From contig JANQLO010000069.1 of assembly GCA_028280505.1 (NCBI GenBank), positions 1-64,000 on the forward strand: a DNA stretch of 64,000 bases, in the 5' to 3' direction. The notes under the pieces were generated by a model that was not told the DNA's origin, did not search any database, and saw only the letters and a list, made by a program, of their open reading frames with translations. This document shows positions 54,056-63,220 of the stretch, one piece after another (the stretch's first letter is position 1; each line of letters starts with the position of its first letter). Source of the DNA: Chromatiales bacterium (lineage in GTDB: Bacteria; Pseudomonadota; Gammaproteobacteria; Chromatiales; Chromatiaceae). Position numbers and translations under genes: made by a program.

Positions 54056-54991
54056 TTAGCCGGTCTGTAAGAGCCAGCAGCGATGCACCGGGTGCCGTTT
54101 GAAGTCGATCGGTATGGTCTTTTCCGTGATTTCGTTGACGCTAACGATTTGCTCGACGCGCGGATCGAGTTTGAACCCCTGTCGATTGTTGGAAAAGATC
54201 AACGTTCCGCCCGGTGCGAGCATAGCTGTAGTCGATTGCAGCAGCTTGTAGTGGTCGCGCTGGACATCGAAGCTTTGTTGCATGCGTTTCGAGTTCGAGA
54301 AACTCGGCGGGTCGAGCACGATGAGATCGAAGCGGGCCCGTTTTTCCGTCATGCGTTCGATGAAACGCAGCACGTCCGCCTGGACGAAGCTGTGCCGGGT
54401 GTTGTCATTGAGCCGATTGTGCACCAGATTGCGTCGGCTCCAATCCTGATAGGTTTTTGACATATCCACCGTAACGGTACGCCGGGCATCCCCGGCCGCG
54501 GCATAAACGGTGAAGCTGCCGGTGTAGGCGAAAAGATTGAGGAAAGTTTTGCCGGCGGCGCGTTCGCGGACCATTTGTCGGGTTTCACGATGATCGAGAA
54601 ATAGGCCGGTATCCAGATACCGACCGAGATTGACCTCGAAGCGCAGGCCGCGTTCTTCGACGGTAAACGACGGCGTTCGTGACGCCAGTTTTTCATATTG
54701 CGCCAGACCGCGCTGGCGTCGCCGCTGTTTCAGTACCACCTGTGGCAGGGGTATCTCAAGATCGATGGCGAGGCGATTGCGAACGGCGTCCAGTTCGTCG
54801 TCGGCCAAGGGGCGGCGTTTCTCCAATACCTGCACATGCAACCAGTCGCGATAACGATCGATCTGCAGGGGGAATTCGGACATGTCGCGGTCGTATAGCC
54901 GATAGGCCTCGAGTCCTTCGCGGCGCGCCCATTTACCCAGGTGGCGCTGGACCTTGCACACCCTGTTGCTCAATGCCGCAGGGTCGATCAC
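54056..54991 (-). CDS. RlmK-like rRNA methyltransferase (stand-alone)
   Basis: The 311-residue protein matches the second (RlmK) half of bifunctional RlmKL: YRLYDRDMSEFPLQIDRYRDWLHVQ, FEVNLGRYLDTGLFLDHRETRQMVRERAAGKTFLNLFAYTGSFTVYAAAGDAR and IVLDPPSFSNSKRMQQSFDVQRDH. In E. coli that half forms m7G2069 in 23S rRNA. The RlmL half is not here. The start is GTG at 54991, overlapping the DUF423 stop (GTGA); a longer frame runs inside the upstream gene and is rejected. Confidence 0.85.
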   Translation of the reverse strand: MIDPAALSNRVCKVQRHLGKWARREGLEAYRLYDRDMSEFPLQIDRYRDWLHVQVLEKRRPLADDELDAVRNRLAIDLEIPLPQVVLKQRRRQRGLAQYEKLASRTPSFTVEERGLRFEVNLGRYLDTGLFLDHRETRQMVRERAAGKTFLNLFAYTGSFTVYAAAGDARRTVTVDMSKTYQDWSRRNLVHNRLNDNTRHSFVQADVLRFIERMTEKRARFDLIVLDPPSFSNSKRMQQSFDVQRDHYKLLQSTTAMLAPGGTLIFSNNRQGFKLDPRVEQIVSVNEITEKTIPIDFKRHPVHRCWLLQTG

Positions 54992-55368
54992 CCTTCGCGG
55001 CGCGTCGCATGCCAGGCCAGGGCGCCCCAGCCGAGCAAAAAGGCCGTGCCTCCTATCGGCGTGACGACACCCAACCAACGGCCATCGGTGAGCGCCATCA
55101 GATAAAGGCTGCCGGAGAACAGCAGAATGCCGGTCGCGAAACTCCAACCGGCCAGCCGCAGACCTTGCCGTTGAATCCCGCTACCGAGTAGTCCGACTAC
55201 CAGCAGGGCTATGGCGTGCAATGCTTGGTATTCGACGCCCGTCTGGAAGATCTCGAGCAGCCCGCTGCTGAGGATAGGTTTGAGCCCGTGTGCGGCGAAG
55301 GCACCGAAGGCGACCGCGAGGAAGCCGTTGATTGCACCGAGAAAGATGAAATGGCGCAACGGGTTCAT
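54988..55368 (-). CDS. DUF423 (YgdD-type) small membrane protein
   Basis: The 126-residue protein has four predicted membrane helices and the DUF423 signature FLGAINGFLAVAFGAFAAHGLK at the N-terminus, with FQTGVEYQALHAIALL following. Function is unknown. It shares a four-base overlap with the RlmK-like gene, giving a two-gene unit. Confidence 0.92.
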   Translation of the reverse strand: MNPLRHFIFLGAINGFLAVAFGAFAAHGLKPILSSGLLEIFQTGVEYQALHAIALLVVGLLGSGIQRQGLRLAGWSFATGILLFSGSLYLMALTDGRWLGVVTPIGGTAFLLGWGALAWHATRREG

Positions 55369-55405
55369 ACGGCTTGCGAATCGCTATCTGGAGTATCCGA
55401 GGCCA

Positions 55406-55957
55406 TTAGTGCAAATCGCGCTTGCCGAGTTCGTCGAGTATCTGTAGCACCAATTGCTGACTCCGGGTGTCGAGATGGGCACAGAGCTTATCGGCGTCAC
55501 GTTCGCCGTTGATCATAGGGCGGATGATCCCCGCCACTTGTGCCATGTCGCCGCCGACTTTACTCATCTGCTCGGCCATCTGACTGATCAAAGTGAGTGC
55601 CTGCACGTCACCCCGACCGGCCGCGTGGATCATGTGCGCCAACCCGGGTGCGGCGAGCGTCGGGTCGGCCTTTTTGTTTGGATCGGGCAGGCTGCGCGGG
55701 TCTCGCAAGCCATGTAGTATGGCCTCGGCGATCACCCGGTCTTCGTCGTCAAGGTTCTGGATCAGGTGTAACTCACGTTGGCCGTTAGCGAATTGACGTA
55801 TCGCTCCGACCAACGCCGTCCAGCCGCTATCGGCGGCCGACTGCAACAGCGCGTCGAGTTCGGCTTTGGCGTCGCTGCGCTGGAGCAGAGCGACCGTTTG
55901 GCAAATGAATCCGGCGTGTGCCTGGACGATTTGCTGATTGCGATCGGGTATGTTCAT
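55406..55957 (-). CDS. Conserved-looking helical protein of unknown function
   Basis: The 183-residue soluble protein is mainly helical: QQIVQAHAGFICQTVALLQR, AELDALLQSAADSGWTALVGAIRQFANGQR, AEAILHGLRDPRSLPDPNKKADP and MAEQMSKVGGDMAQVAGIIRPMINGERDADKLC. I recognise no domain and no signal peptide. ATG 55957 is used; a TTG at 55963 is possible. It lies 37 bases upstream of DUF423 on the same strand, so it may be co-transcribed. Confidence 0.75.
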   Translation of the reverse strand: MNIPDRNQQIVQAHAGFICQTVALLQRSDAKAELDALLQSAADSGWTALVGAIRQFANGQRELHLIQNLDDEDRVIAEAILHGLRDPRSLPDPNKKADPTLAAPGLAHMIHAAGRGDVQALTLISQMAEQMSKVGGDMAQVAGIIRPMINGERDADKLCAHLDTRSQQLVLQILDELGKRDLH

Positions 55958-56014
55958 TGTCAAATCATCTCGCGAGATTTGCGGCTGCGTCCAGTGGCAC
56001 TTGGGGCTTGGGCG

Positions 56015-56671
56015 TCATTCGAAAGTTTCCGTGGTGAGCTGTTGCAAAGCCTCGTGGGCCGTCTCTCTTACCTGTGCGTCCGCATCTCCGCTGAGTGTTT
56101 GCAGATGCGCGATTGCGGCGTGCGAACCCGTCAGGCCGAGAAAGTGTGCACCGTCTGCCCGAATTTGCGGTTCCGGGCTATTGACCAACTGGGCGGCGAT
56201 GGTTTCCGCCGAATCGCGCAGCCAGCCCTCGGGGCCGAGTTCTTCAAATACGGCGCTGACGCCAATGCGTACCGCGAACGGGGTGTCGAGATCGACCGCC
56301 AAACCCAGCAGAGCCGGCAGGAAATCGAAGTCGTGACGACAGGCAGCGATGGCGCGCTCCAACTCCCCTTGCGCCAGTAGTTCACGGAGATAGTGCTGCC
56401 TGCCGTCGGGTTGGGTCGCTCGGTCGGCCCAATGGGCCAACTCACCGGGCGTATGTGTGCCGACCAGTTCGAATGGACCGATCTTTATCCAGGGTACGCT
56501 GCGAGCCCCACGCGCCGCTGCGGCATCTGGTTTGGCCGCGATATTGATAACGTCGAGGCGGCCGATTTTTCCCTGTTTGAGCAGTGCCGACATCGCAGCC
56601 AGCACGCTCGGGCAGTGTGCGCAGCCGCTGGCGATCAGGAGTTCGGCGTCCGGGACATTATCTTGATTCAT
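56015..56671 (-). CDS. Thioredoxin-like domain fused to HEAT-like repeats
   Basis: The 218-residue protein begins with a glutaredoxin/thioredoxin-like domain with CxxC at Cys17-Cys20 (ASGCAHCPSVLAAMSALL) and a cis-Pro region (ARSVPWIKIGPFELVG). Residues about 110-218 are helical HEAT-like repeats (LLGLAVDLDTPFAVRIGVSAVFEEL, EPQIRADGAHFLGLTGSHAAIAHLQTLSGDADAQVRETAHEAL). This suggests a thiol-redox enzyme with a scaffold for a partner. ATG 56671 is used. No secretion signal is seen. Confidence 0.78.
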   Translation of the reverse strand: MNQDNVPDAELLIASGCAHCPSVLAAMSALLKQGKIGRLDVINIAAKPDAAAARGARSVPWIKIGPFELVGTHTPGELAHWADRATQPDGRQHYLRELLAQGELERAIAACRHDFDFLPALLGLAVDLDTPFAVRIGVSAVFEELGPEGWLRDSAETIAAQLVNSPEPQIRADGAHFLGLTGSHAAIAHLQTLSGDADAQVRETAHEALQQLTTETFE

Positions 56672-57102
56672 TAGGGGATTCGCCTGAGCCGGCGCAGTGT
56701 TGTCGCGGCATTGTTCAGCACCTGGCTGAGCGAGCATTGAGTATAGCCCGCGTTCGGTCCGATTTTCATGGAAGAACAGGCTGTTGATTCGGTGTATTAG
56801 AAAAAGAAATAAGGCTGATTTATGCTTACCGACGATAAAACTATTTGGCCTTTTTTACCCTCCCTGACTATGTTTGTGTACCCCTAGGGACCCACCATGC
56901 CACATGTCTCGATTTTGCGCGTGCGCCCCACCGGGTATAGGTCGGCTATCCGGGGGCGGGTTGCCAGACAGGGGCGGCGAGTCGGGAGCGATCGTTCGGA
57001 CCCTTTCCCTCTTCCTAAAGATCTGAGTCGTGATCCTTCGAATGAAAATCGTCACCGATCAGGTATCCAAACAGTGCAGCGTAACCTCAGGAGAAATCAT
57101 CG
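56672..57102. other. Leader and promoter region upstream of aprBA
   Basis: About 430 bases lack a gene. An AT-rich block (about 56785-56870) probably holds the aprBA promoter, but no pair of -35/-10 boxes is convincing. Positions 56880-57085 are GC-rich with short open frames that look accidental. AGGAGA precedes the aprB ATG. A long untranslated leader is possible. Confidence 0.45.
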
Positions 57103-57570
57103 ATGCCTACATTCGTACGTACCGACAAGTGTGATGGTTGTAGGGGCCAGGACAAGACGGCGTGCGTGTACATCTGCCCACACGATCTTATGGTGTTGGA
57201 TAAGGACGGTTCTGCTACCGGTCATGCCATGCAATCCTACAACCAAGAGCCGGAGCAGTGCTGGGAGTGTTACGCTTGCGTCAAGATCTGTCCTCGAAGT
57301 GCGATCGAAGTACGCCCGTATGCCGATATCGTGCCGCTGGGGGCATCGGTGCAGCCGCTGTGCGGCACCGGCTCCATCATGTGGACCATCAGGTTCCGCA
57401 ACGGCACCATGAAACGTTTCAAGTTCCCGATCCGTACCACCCCGGATGGCTCCATCGATCCTTACGGCGGTAAGCCAGAAGCAGATATCAACAAGATTAG
57501 CGACAACGGCTTTTTCGTCGAATCCAATGGCTACCGCTCCGGTGATCCGAGCGAACTGATCGCGAAGTAA
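57103..57570 (+). CDS. aprB: Adenylylsulfate reductase beta subunit
   Basis: The 155-residue iron-sulfur subunit binds two [4Fe-4S] clusters through CDGCRGQDKTACVYICPHD and CWECYACVKICPRSAIEV, followed by the C-terminal tail that wraps the alpha subunit. With AprA it oxidises sulfite plus AMP to APS in sulfur oxidisers (or the reverse in sulfate reducers), in the cytoplasm at the membrane. It precedes aprA by 45 bases in one operon. Direction as oxidation is inferred from the sulfur-oxidiser context. Confidence 0.97.
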   Translation: MPTFVRTDKCDGCRGQDKTACVYICPHDLMVLDKDGSATGHAMQSYNQEPEQCWECYACVKICPRSAIEVRPYADIVPLGASVQPLCGTGSIMWTIRFRNGTMKRFKFPIRTTPDGSIDPYGGKPEADINKISDNGFFVESNGYRSGDPSELIAK

Positions 57571-57615
57571 CCGCGCGTCGCACGGAACGGAAGACTGAGA
57601 AACGAGGTATTTTCA

Positions 57616-59619
57616 ATGGCTGAATTCGGTAAACCTGACGTCGTCGAAGAAGAGGTAGACATCCTCATCATCGGCGGTGGCATGGCCGCATGCGGTACCG
57701 GTTATGAGATTGGTCCATGGATGAACGCTGCGAAGGCACAGGGCGTCGACATCAAAGTGAAACTGGTCGACAAGGCGGCAATGGATCGTTCCGGCGCCGT
57801 TGCCCAGGGGTTGTCGGCAATCAACACCTACATCGGTTCGGAGCAGGATCCGGCGGATTACGCCCGTATGGTCTCGAACGATCTGATGGGTATCACCCGC
57901 GACGATCTGACCTACGACCTGGGCCGTCATGTCGACGAATCGGTACACCTGTTCGAAGAGTGGGGGCTGCCGATCTGGAAAACCGACGAAAACGGTGAAC
58001 GTCATGACGGCTCGAAAGGCATGACGCCACTGAAGGACGGCGGCAAGCCCGTACGTTCCGGTAAATGGCAGATCATGATCAACGGCGAATCCTACAAGTG
58101 GATCGTCGCCGAGGCCGCGAAGAAGGCGCTGGGTCCCGACCGTATCCAGGAGCGTGTCTTCATCGTCAAGCTGGTCAACGACAAGAACGACAAGAACCGT
58201 ATCGCCGGTGCAGTCGGCTTCTCGGTTCGCGAACACAAGCTGTACGTGTACAAGTGCAAGGCCGCCCTGCTGGTCGCCGGTGGTTGTGTGAACATCTTCC
58301 GTCCGCGTTCGGTCGGTGAAGGTCAGGGCCGTGCCTGGTATCCGGTTTGGAACGCGGGTTCCACTTATGCCATGGCTGCCGAGGCCGGTGCCGAGCTGAC
58401 TATGATGGAAAACCGTTTCGTACCGACCCGTTTCAAAGACGGTTACGGTCCGGTCGGCGCCTGGTTCCTGCTGTTCAAAGCGCAGGCCACCAATGCCTTC
58501 GGTGAAGTATACCTGCAGCGCAACAAGGACTTGCTGGAGGATTATCCGCCCTATGGCCAGACCAAAGTGCCGGCGTCCTGCCTGCGTAATCACCTGATGC
58601 TGAAAGAGATGCGTGAAGGTCGTGGCCCGATCTGGATAGATACCGTCACCGCGCTGGCAAACCTGCGTGAGACCCTGTCACCGCGTGAGGTCAAGCACCT
58701 CGAGGCCGAGGCATGGGAGGATTTCCTCGACATGTGTATCGGTCAGTGTGGTATCTGGGCCGGTGAAAACATCGAGCCGGAGAAAAAAAACTCCGAGCTG
58801 ATGCCGACCGAACCCTACCTGCTGGGCTCGCACGCGGGCTGCTGCGGTATCTGGGCTTCGGGTCCGACCGATGTCGGTGCGCCGACCGGCGAAGAGCATC
58901 CGGAAAAGGACAGGATTCCGGGTCATCTGCCGGAAGGCTGGAACTGGGGTTATCGTGGCATGACCACCGTTCAGGGCCTGTTCACCGCGGGTGATGGCGT
59001 TGGTGCGTCGGGCCACAAGTTTTCCTCCGGTTCGCACGCCGAAGGTCGCATGTGTGCCAAGTCGATGGTCAAGTTCGTCATGGACAACAAAGACTGGCAG
59101 CCTGAGTTCGACACCACGGTCGACGAGTTGACCGAAGAGATCTACCGTCCGGTCCGTAATTACCTCGAGCACAAGGATTACACTACCGCGATCGATATCA
59201 ACCCGAACTACATCACCCCGCGTATGCTGCAGTTTCGTCTGCAGAAGATCATGGACGAGTATGTAGCCGGTGTCTCGACCTACTACACCACCAACGAGCA
59301 TATGTTGGATCTGGCCGAGCAGAAGCTCGAGATGTTGAAGGAAGACGCGCTGAAGATGCGTGCCAAGGACTTGCACGAGCTGCTGCGCGCGTGGGAGAAC
59401 TACCACCGCATTCTGACCGCAGAGGCTCACATGAAGCACATCCGGTTCCGTGAGGAATCGCGCTATCCGGGTTTCTATTATCGTATGGACAAGAACTTCA
59501 TCGACGAAGAGAACTGGCACTGCTTCGTGAACTCGGTGTACGACAAAGAGACCAAGACCTGGACGTGCTTCAAGCGTGCCCATAAGGATCTGGTCGACAA
59601 GTCGAAGCTGTTCAAGTAA
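57616..59619 (+). CDS. aprA: Adenylylsulfate reductase alpha subunit
   Basis: The 667-residue flavoprotein holds the FAD site (DILIIGGGMAACGTGYEIG) and the active site where sulfite and AMP meet. Conserved stretches are LVDKAAMDRSGAVAQGLSAINTYIG, MMENRFVPTRFKDGYGPVGAWFLLFKAQATN and GCCGIWASGPTD. Length is normal. The operon ends with a strong terminator; no aprM or qmoABC lies next to it, so the electron partner is elsewhere. Codon choice is noticeably biased to C-ending codons, as expected for a very abundant enzyme. Confidence 0.98.
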   Translation: MAEFGKPDVVEEEVDILIIGGGMAACGTGYEIGPWMNAAKAQGVDIKVKLVDKAAMDRSGAVAQGLSAINTYIGSEQDPADYARMVSNDLMGITRDDLTYDLGRHVDESVHLFEEWGLPIWKTDENGERHDGSKGMTPLKDGGKPVRSGKWQIMINGESYKWIVAEAAKKALGPDRIQERVFIVKLVNDKNDKNRIAGAVGFSVREHKLYVYKCKAALLVAGGCVNIFRPRSVGEGQGRAWYPVWNAGSTYAMAAEAGAELTMMENRFVPTRFKDGYGPVGAWFLLFKAQATNAFGEVYLQRNKDLLEDYPPYGQTKVPASCLRNHLMLKEMREGRGPIWIDTVTALANLRETLSPREVKHLEAEAWEDFLDMCIGQCGIWAGENIEPEKKNSELMPTEPYLLGSHAGCCGIWASGPTDVGAPTGEEHPEKDRIPGHLPEGWNWGYRGMTTVQGLFTAGDGVGASGHKFSSGSHAEGRMCAKSMVKFVMDNKDWQPEFDTTVDELTEEIYRPVRNYLEHKDYTTAIDINPNYITPRMLQFRLQKIMDEYVAGVSTYYTTNEHMLDLAEQKLEMLKEDALKMRAKDLHELLRAWENYHRILTAEAHMKHIRFREESRYPGFYYRMDKNFIDEENWHCFVNSVYDKETKTWTCFKRAHKDLVDKSKLFK

Positions 59620-59633
59620 GTCTTACTCGACAG

Positions 59634-59662
59634 CCGGGCACCCTTGGGTGCCCGGTTTTTTT
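59634..59662 (+). terminator. Intrinsic terminator of aprBA
   Basis: A 10-bp GC-rich perfect inverted repeat (59634-59643 with 59646-59655) is followed by seven T residues, 14 bases after the aprA stop. Structure and position make it a textbook Rho-independent terminator. Confidence 0.96.
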
Positions 59663-59723
59663 ATGCGACGAGGTTTTGATTGTCCCTTTCCGACTGGGCA
59701 ATCGGATGTGACGGCCCAGTCGT

Positions 59724-59966
59724 TCAGTAGCCTCCGGCGAACGGACTGATATCGCTACCTTGGCCTGCCGGTGGCGACTCGCGATAATCGGCGATACAGC
59801 GCGATAGATAAAGCGCGCGATCCTCAGAAAGAATCTGATAGCTCTCGGCCTCTTTTTCGCAATGGAGCTGCGCTTGATACGGGTTGAAGCCGATGTCGTT
59901 GGATGAGGCCTGCACAGCAGGGATAACGAACAGGGCGGCTACGGCAAGAGCGATTGTTGCTTTCAT
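59724..59966 (-). CDS. Small exported protein with two cysteines
   Basis: The 80-residue product starts at ATG 59966 with GGGGAAA upstream. The signal peptide (MKATIALAVAALFVIPAVQAS) is clear. The mature part has NPYQAQLHCEKEAESYQILSEDRALYLSRCIADY, giving Cys pairs about 22 residues apart that could form a disulfide, then a Gly/Ser tail. I know no named family. It is convergent with aprBA across the terminator. Confidence 0.75.
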   Translation of the reverse strand: MKATIALAVAALFVIPAVQASSNDIGFNPYQAQLHCEKEAESYQILSEDRALYLSRCIADYRESPPAGQGSDISPFAGGY

Positions 59967-60255
59967 CACGTTTCCCCGGAATTGATTCGAACTCGGTAAT
60001 CGGGATGGGCTCCCGAATTAAATCCGAGTAAAATACTAGGTTAAGCCGATCCATCTGAGTAAGGTTTTCTCCCCGGGCGTTCGTGTGGGAATCAACCGAG
60101 CACCGAATGCGGCGAGTTTTGCCAAGAACAATGAATGGGGCACGGCAGTAAAATCAGAAGAAACTTGTAATCGCCGCTCCTTATGCGTTGTCCGTGCTGT
60201 GCTAGCGTCAGGAGTTATCTTCCGCTCGTCGAGCGGGTCGAGCCGAGGTATCGCC

Positions 60256-61173
60256 ATGAGCGAAAACAAATTCGATATCCCCGAACAGTTTGCCAGCCCC
60301 AATGTTCCGGCGTTGCTGACCGAGGGCAGTGTCATCCAGTTTAAATGTTACAAGGGCATCTCTTGTTTTAATGCCTGTTGCAAGCATGCGGATGTCACGC
60401 TGGCGCCTTACGATGTTCTGCGGCTGCAAAGGCGCCTCGGCATGAATTCCGAAGCGTTTTTGAAAAAGTATACGGTGCCGTTTCAACTCGATGCCGATGG
60501 CGTGCCGGGGGTCAAGCTGCGCACGGATGACGCGGGTGCCTGTTTGTTTCTCGATGGTGAGAACGGTTGTGGCGTTTACGAAGATCGCCCGACGGTGTGT
60601 CGCTACTATCCGGTCGCGTTGTTGAACATGCGTGAGAAAGATACCTATGAGGCGCAACAGCAGTACTCTCTGGTACGCGAAAGTCACTGTAAAGGTCATG
60701 ATGAGCCGCGCGAGATTACCCTGCATGACTATCGTAAAGAACAGGGCGTCGAAGAGTACGACGCGTTCAACCGCAGTTGGTATGAACTGATCTTGAAGAA
60801 AAAGTCCGGTGGTCCCGGGGTAGGCAAACCCAACGAGATGAGCCTGCAGTTGTTCTTCATGGCTTCTTTCAATTTCGACATGCTGCGTCGGTTTGTGTTG
60901 AGCGATAACTTCAAGGCCTCTTACGACCTGTCCGACGAGATCTATGCCGAGGTCGCTGAAGACGATATCGCCTTGATGAAGCTGGGTAACCGGCTGATGC
61001 GCCAGGCGCTGTTCGGTGAGAAGAGCATTCCGGAAAAAGGCGGTGCTTGGGAGAAACGGGTCGAAGAGCGCAAAGCGATTTGGGAGACGCGGGCCAAGGC
61101 CGAAATGGATGCGCGTAACGCCAAGACCGAAAGTGAAATGCGACAGGAGACGACCGGCTGCGCCGACAACTGA
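60256..61173 (+). CDS. YkgJ-family cysteine-cluster protein
   Basis: The 305-residue protein has the YkgJ metal-binding cysteines: FKCYKGISCFNACCKHADVTL, then GACLFLDGENGCGVYEDRPTVCRYYPVAL and ESHCKGHDEPREIT. This family is thought to bind zinc or an iron-sulfur cluster; function is unknown. The C-terminal third is a charged coiled coil. The ATG at 60256 has GAGG-type purines ahead, and the in-frame region before it is not protein-like. Confidence 0.88.
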   Translation: MSENKFDIPEQFASPNVPALLTEGSVIQFKCYKGISCFNACCKHADVTLAPYDVLRLQRRLGMNSEAFLKKYTVPFQLDADGVPGVKLRTDDAGACLFLDGENGCGVYEDRPTVCRYYPVALLNMREKDTYEAQQQYSLVRESHCKGHDEPREITLHDYRKEQGVEEYDAFNRSWYELILKKKSGGPGVGKPNEMSLQLFFMASFNFDMLRRFVLSDNFKASYDLSDEIYAEVAEDDIALMKLGNRLMRQALFGEKSIPEKGGAWEKRVEERKAIWETRAKAEMDARNAKTESEMRQETTGCADN

Positions 61174-61376
61174 TCAAGGCGCAGCGGTCGACGTATTTGT
61201 GCCGGGCATATCGCTTCGTCGTTTATCGGAATATCGATGGTCGAGTTCGATACGTTGACCCAAGACTCCGATAGCACGCCGGTTTCTATTACCAAGTTCA
61301 AATGTTCGGTATCCGATGTTCCTGGGGTTGTCTGGTTTTGCGAATAGATCGTCACGTAGTGAATGAACCCTTGCCG

Positions 61377-62231
61377 ATGCGACGGGGTTCGCTTGGCTTG
61401 TGTCTGGTTCTACTCTTTATTTGGGTACCGACCTGTGCGGCCGCGCAATATGAAGAACACATTGTTTCCGTACCTGTTACCGGTACTGAATCCGTACTTG
61501 CGGCGACGGTCTACCGTCCTCTAGTCGACGCCCGGTATCCGCTGGTCGTGGTGAGCCACGGTTCACCGCCTGACCCCGCCGAAAGACAGGCCTATGGTTA
61601 TTGGCGAAAGCCGGCGCTGATCGATGCATTGATCAGGCGCGGATTTGCCGTCATGGTGCCGATTCGGCGCGGTTTCGGTGCGACCGGCGGTGATTATCTG
61701 GCCGATTTCGGCGGTTGCACGAGTCCCGGTCCGGACTTCCATCGCGCCAGCCTGGCGGCGGCTGAGGATATCGTCGCGAGTGTCGACTATGCGCGGCGTT
61801 TGCCTTTTGTACGGCCCGACCGGATCGTTTTAATCGGCCAGTCCGCCGGTGGTATCGCCTCGCTCGCCGCCGCTGCGCTGAAGCCGGAAGGCGTCGTCGC
61901 GGTCGCCAACTTCTCGGCTGGTCGTGGAGGTGATCCCAGCGTCAATGTTGGCAGGCCGTGTTTTGAGGATTTGATGGCGCAGACCATCGCGCGGCATGCA
62001 AGAAGTACAGATGTCCCTGTGCTCTGGTTCTATGCCGAAAACGATCGTTTCTTTGCACCGCCCGTCGTACGTAAATGGTTCGACGCCTTCAGCGCGGGTG
62101 GCGGTAAAGGGCATTTGGTGATCGTTCCCCCTTTCGGGCGTGACGGACACGATATATTGCTGTCACCGTTTGGTCAGGCCGAGTGGGGACCGGCCTTCGA
62201 CGTTTTCATGCAAGAGCATGGATTGCCCTAA
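61377..62231 (+). CDS. Exported alpha/beta-hydrolase
   Basis: The 284-residue protein has a signal peptide (LGLCLVLLFIWVPTCAAA) and a hydrolase fold with the nucleophile elbow GQSAGG, oxyanion-side VVVSHGSPPDPAERQAYGYW, an acid candidate in YAENDRF and a His in GRDGHDILLSPF. It resembles dienelactone hydrolase-like or prolyl-oligopeptidase-type esterases. The substrate is unknown. A start at 61302 would add 25 residues before the signal sequence. Confidence 0.85.
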   Translation: MRRGSLGLCLVLLFIWVPTCAAAQYEEHIVSVPVTGTESVLAATVYRPLVDARYPLVVVSHGSPPDPAERQAYGYWRKPALIDALIRRGFAVMVPIRRGFGATGGDYLADFGGCTSPGPDFHRASLAAAEDIVASVDYARRLPFVRPDRIVLIGQSAGGIASLAAAALKPEGVVAVANFSAGRGGDPSVNVGRPCFEDLMAQTIARHARSTDVPVLWFYAENDRFFAPPVVRKWFDAFSAGGGKGHLVIVPPFGRDGHDILLSPFGQAEWGPAFDVFMQEHGLP

Positions 62232-62242
62232 AAGCCAATGAT

Positions 62243-62536
62243 TCAATTCGTGCCCTGAATCTCGCGCCGATGTTGCCAGATACGAATGAAAGGGTAGCCC
62301 ATCGATAACAGTAGGATGGCCATCGCGATCGACATCTGCCCCTGGGTGGTCAGCGTAATCACTATGCCGAAGGCGATCACCATCGACAGGGTCGAATCGA
62401 CAAGTGAATTGCGGATCAGACGTTTGCGGGTGTCTTCGGTTTCACGGCCGGTGATGAACAACACCAGTACCGGCAGCAGGTAATGCAGGGGTGCATAGAA
62501 ACCGGCGATGATGATCCAAACGACAACGTCATCCAT
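62243..62536 (-). CDS. Small inner-membrane protein (three predicted helices)
   Basis: The 97-residue protein has hydrophobic segments VVVWIIIAGFYAPLHYLLPVLVLFI, TLSMVIAFGIVITL and SIAMAILLLSMGYPFIRI joined by a charged loop (TGRETEDTRKRLIRNS). No family is recognised. It converges with the hydrolase gene 12 bases away. Confidence 0.75.
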   Translation of the reverse strand: MDDVVVWIIIAGFYAPLHYLLPVLVLFITGRETEDTRKRLIRNSLVDSTLSMVIAFGIVITLTTQGQMSIAMAILLLSMGYPFIRIWQHRREIQGTN

Positions 62537-62666
62537 AAATAAATCCTGTTCGGTTTCCCAGTTTGATGGGCGTATTTCGACGACGACAAACGCTGCGCCT
62601 TATAGGGTGCAGGGTTCGTCGTGTCGATTTGGGCCGGGATGAAACCCGACGTGCGATCAGCGAAGT

Positions 62667-63038
62667 TTACTTGCTCGACTCGGTAGTCGTCTGCGGCTGT
62701 GCGACAACGTATGGTGTATGGCCCCACCCGGCATGGTAAGGATATCCCCAGCCGCCGCTATAGTGTGGCGCATAGCCCCTGTAATATGGATAGCCGTAAC
62801 CTCCCCAAGGACCACCGTAACCCCACGGGCCGCCATAACCCCCCCAAGGTCTGCCGCCGTAGCCCCAGGGACCGCCACCGTAGTAACCGCCACCGAAGAA
62901 TTCTTCCATCCAGTAGCGCGGATCCCAGGGGTCGTAGGGATTCCAACCATAGCCGCCCCAGTTTCCCCACCAGGCAGAGCTATTGCCGGCGGCGGTCATC
63001 AGCATTGCCGTCAGCAGTGACAAAGTCAGTTTCTTCAT
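62667..63038 (-). CDS. Sulfur-globule-type Gly/Tyr/Trp-rich envelope protein
   Basis: The 123-residue product has a signal peptide (MKKLTLSLLTAMLMTAAGNSSA) followed by a mature chain starting WWGNWGGYGWNPYDPW. The rest is Gly, Tyr, Trp and Pro repeats (GGPWGYGGRPWGGYGGPWGYGG). This matches sulfur globule proteins (SgpA/B/C type) that coat extracytoplasmic sulfur droplets in Allochromatium and relatives. The aprBA genes 3 kb away support this. Other Gly-rich envelope proteins look alike, so the call is by composition and context. Confidence 0.75.
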   Translation of the reverse strand: MKKLTLSLLTAMLMTAAGNSSAWWGNWGGYGWNPYDPWDPRYWMEEFFGGGYYGGGPWGYGGRPWGGYGGPWGYGGPWGGYGYPYYRGYAPHYSGGWGYPYHAGWGHTPYVVAQPQTTTESSK

Positions 63039-63220
63039 GACGTGCTCCTCAAATACTATATAAGTGTTTGTGAATATAATGGTTCAACGGATTGCCGGCG
63101 ATTTCTTTGAGCGGGATCAAAACATCGTGACAAGCGTTGGAGACTGCATTGCCGTGAATACTTTGTCGTCGGCTGCTCTGAGGCGTGCCGAACCAAGGCG
63201 TTGTTGCCCTTCAGGGGGGC

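Noticed and set aside
57613-58593. Minus-strand frame of 326 codons opposite aprA
   Set aside because: Shadow produced by the strong codon bias of aprA.
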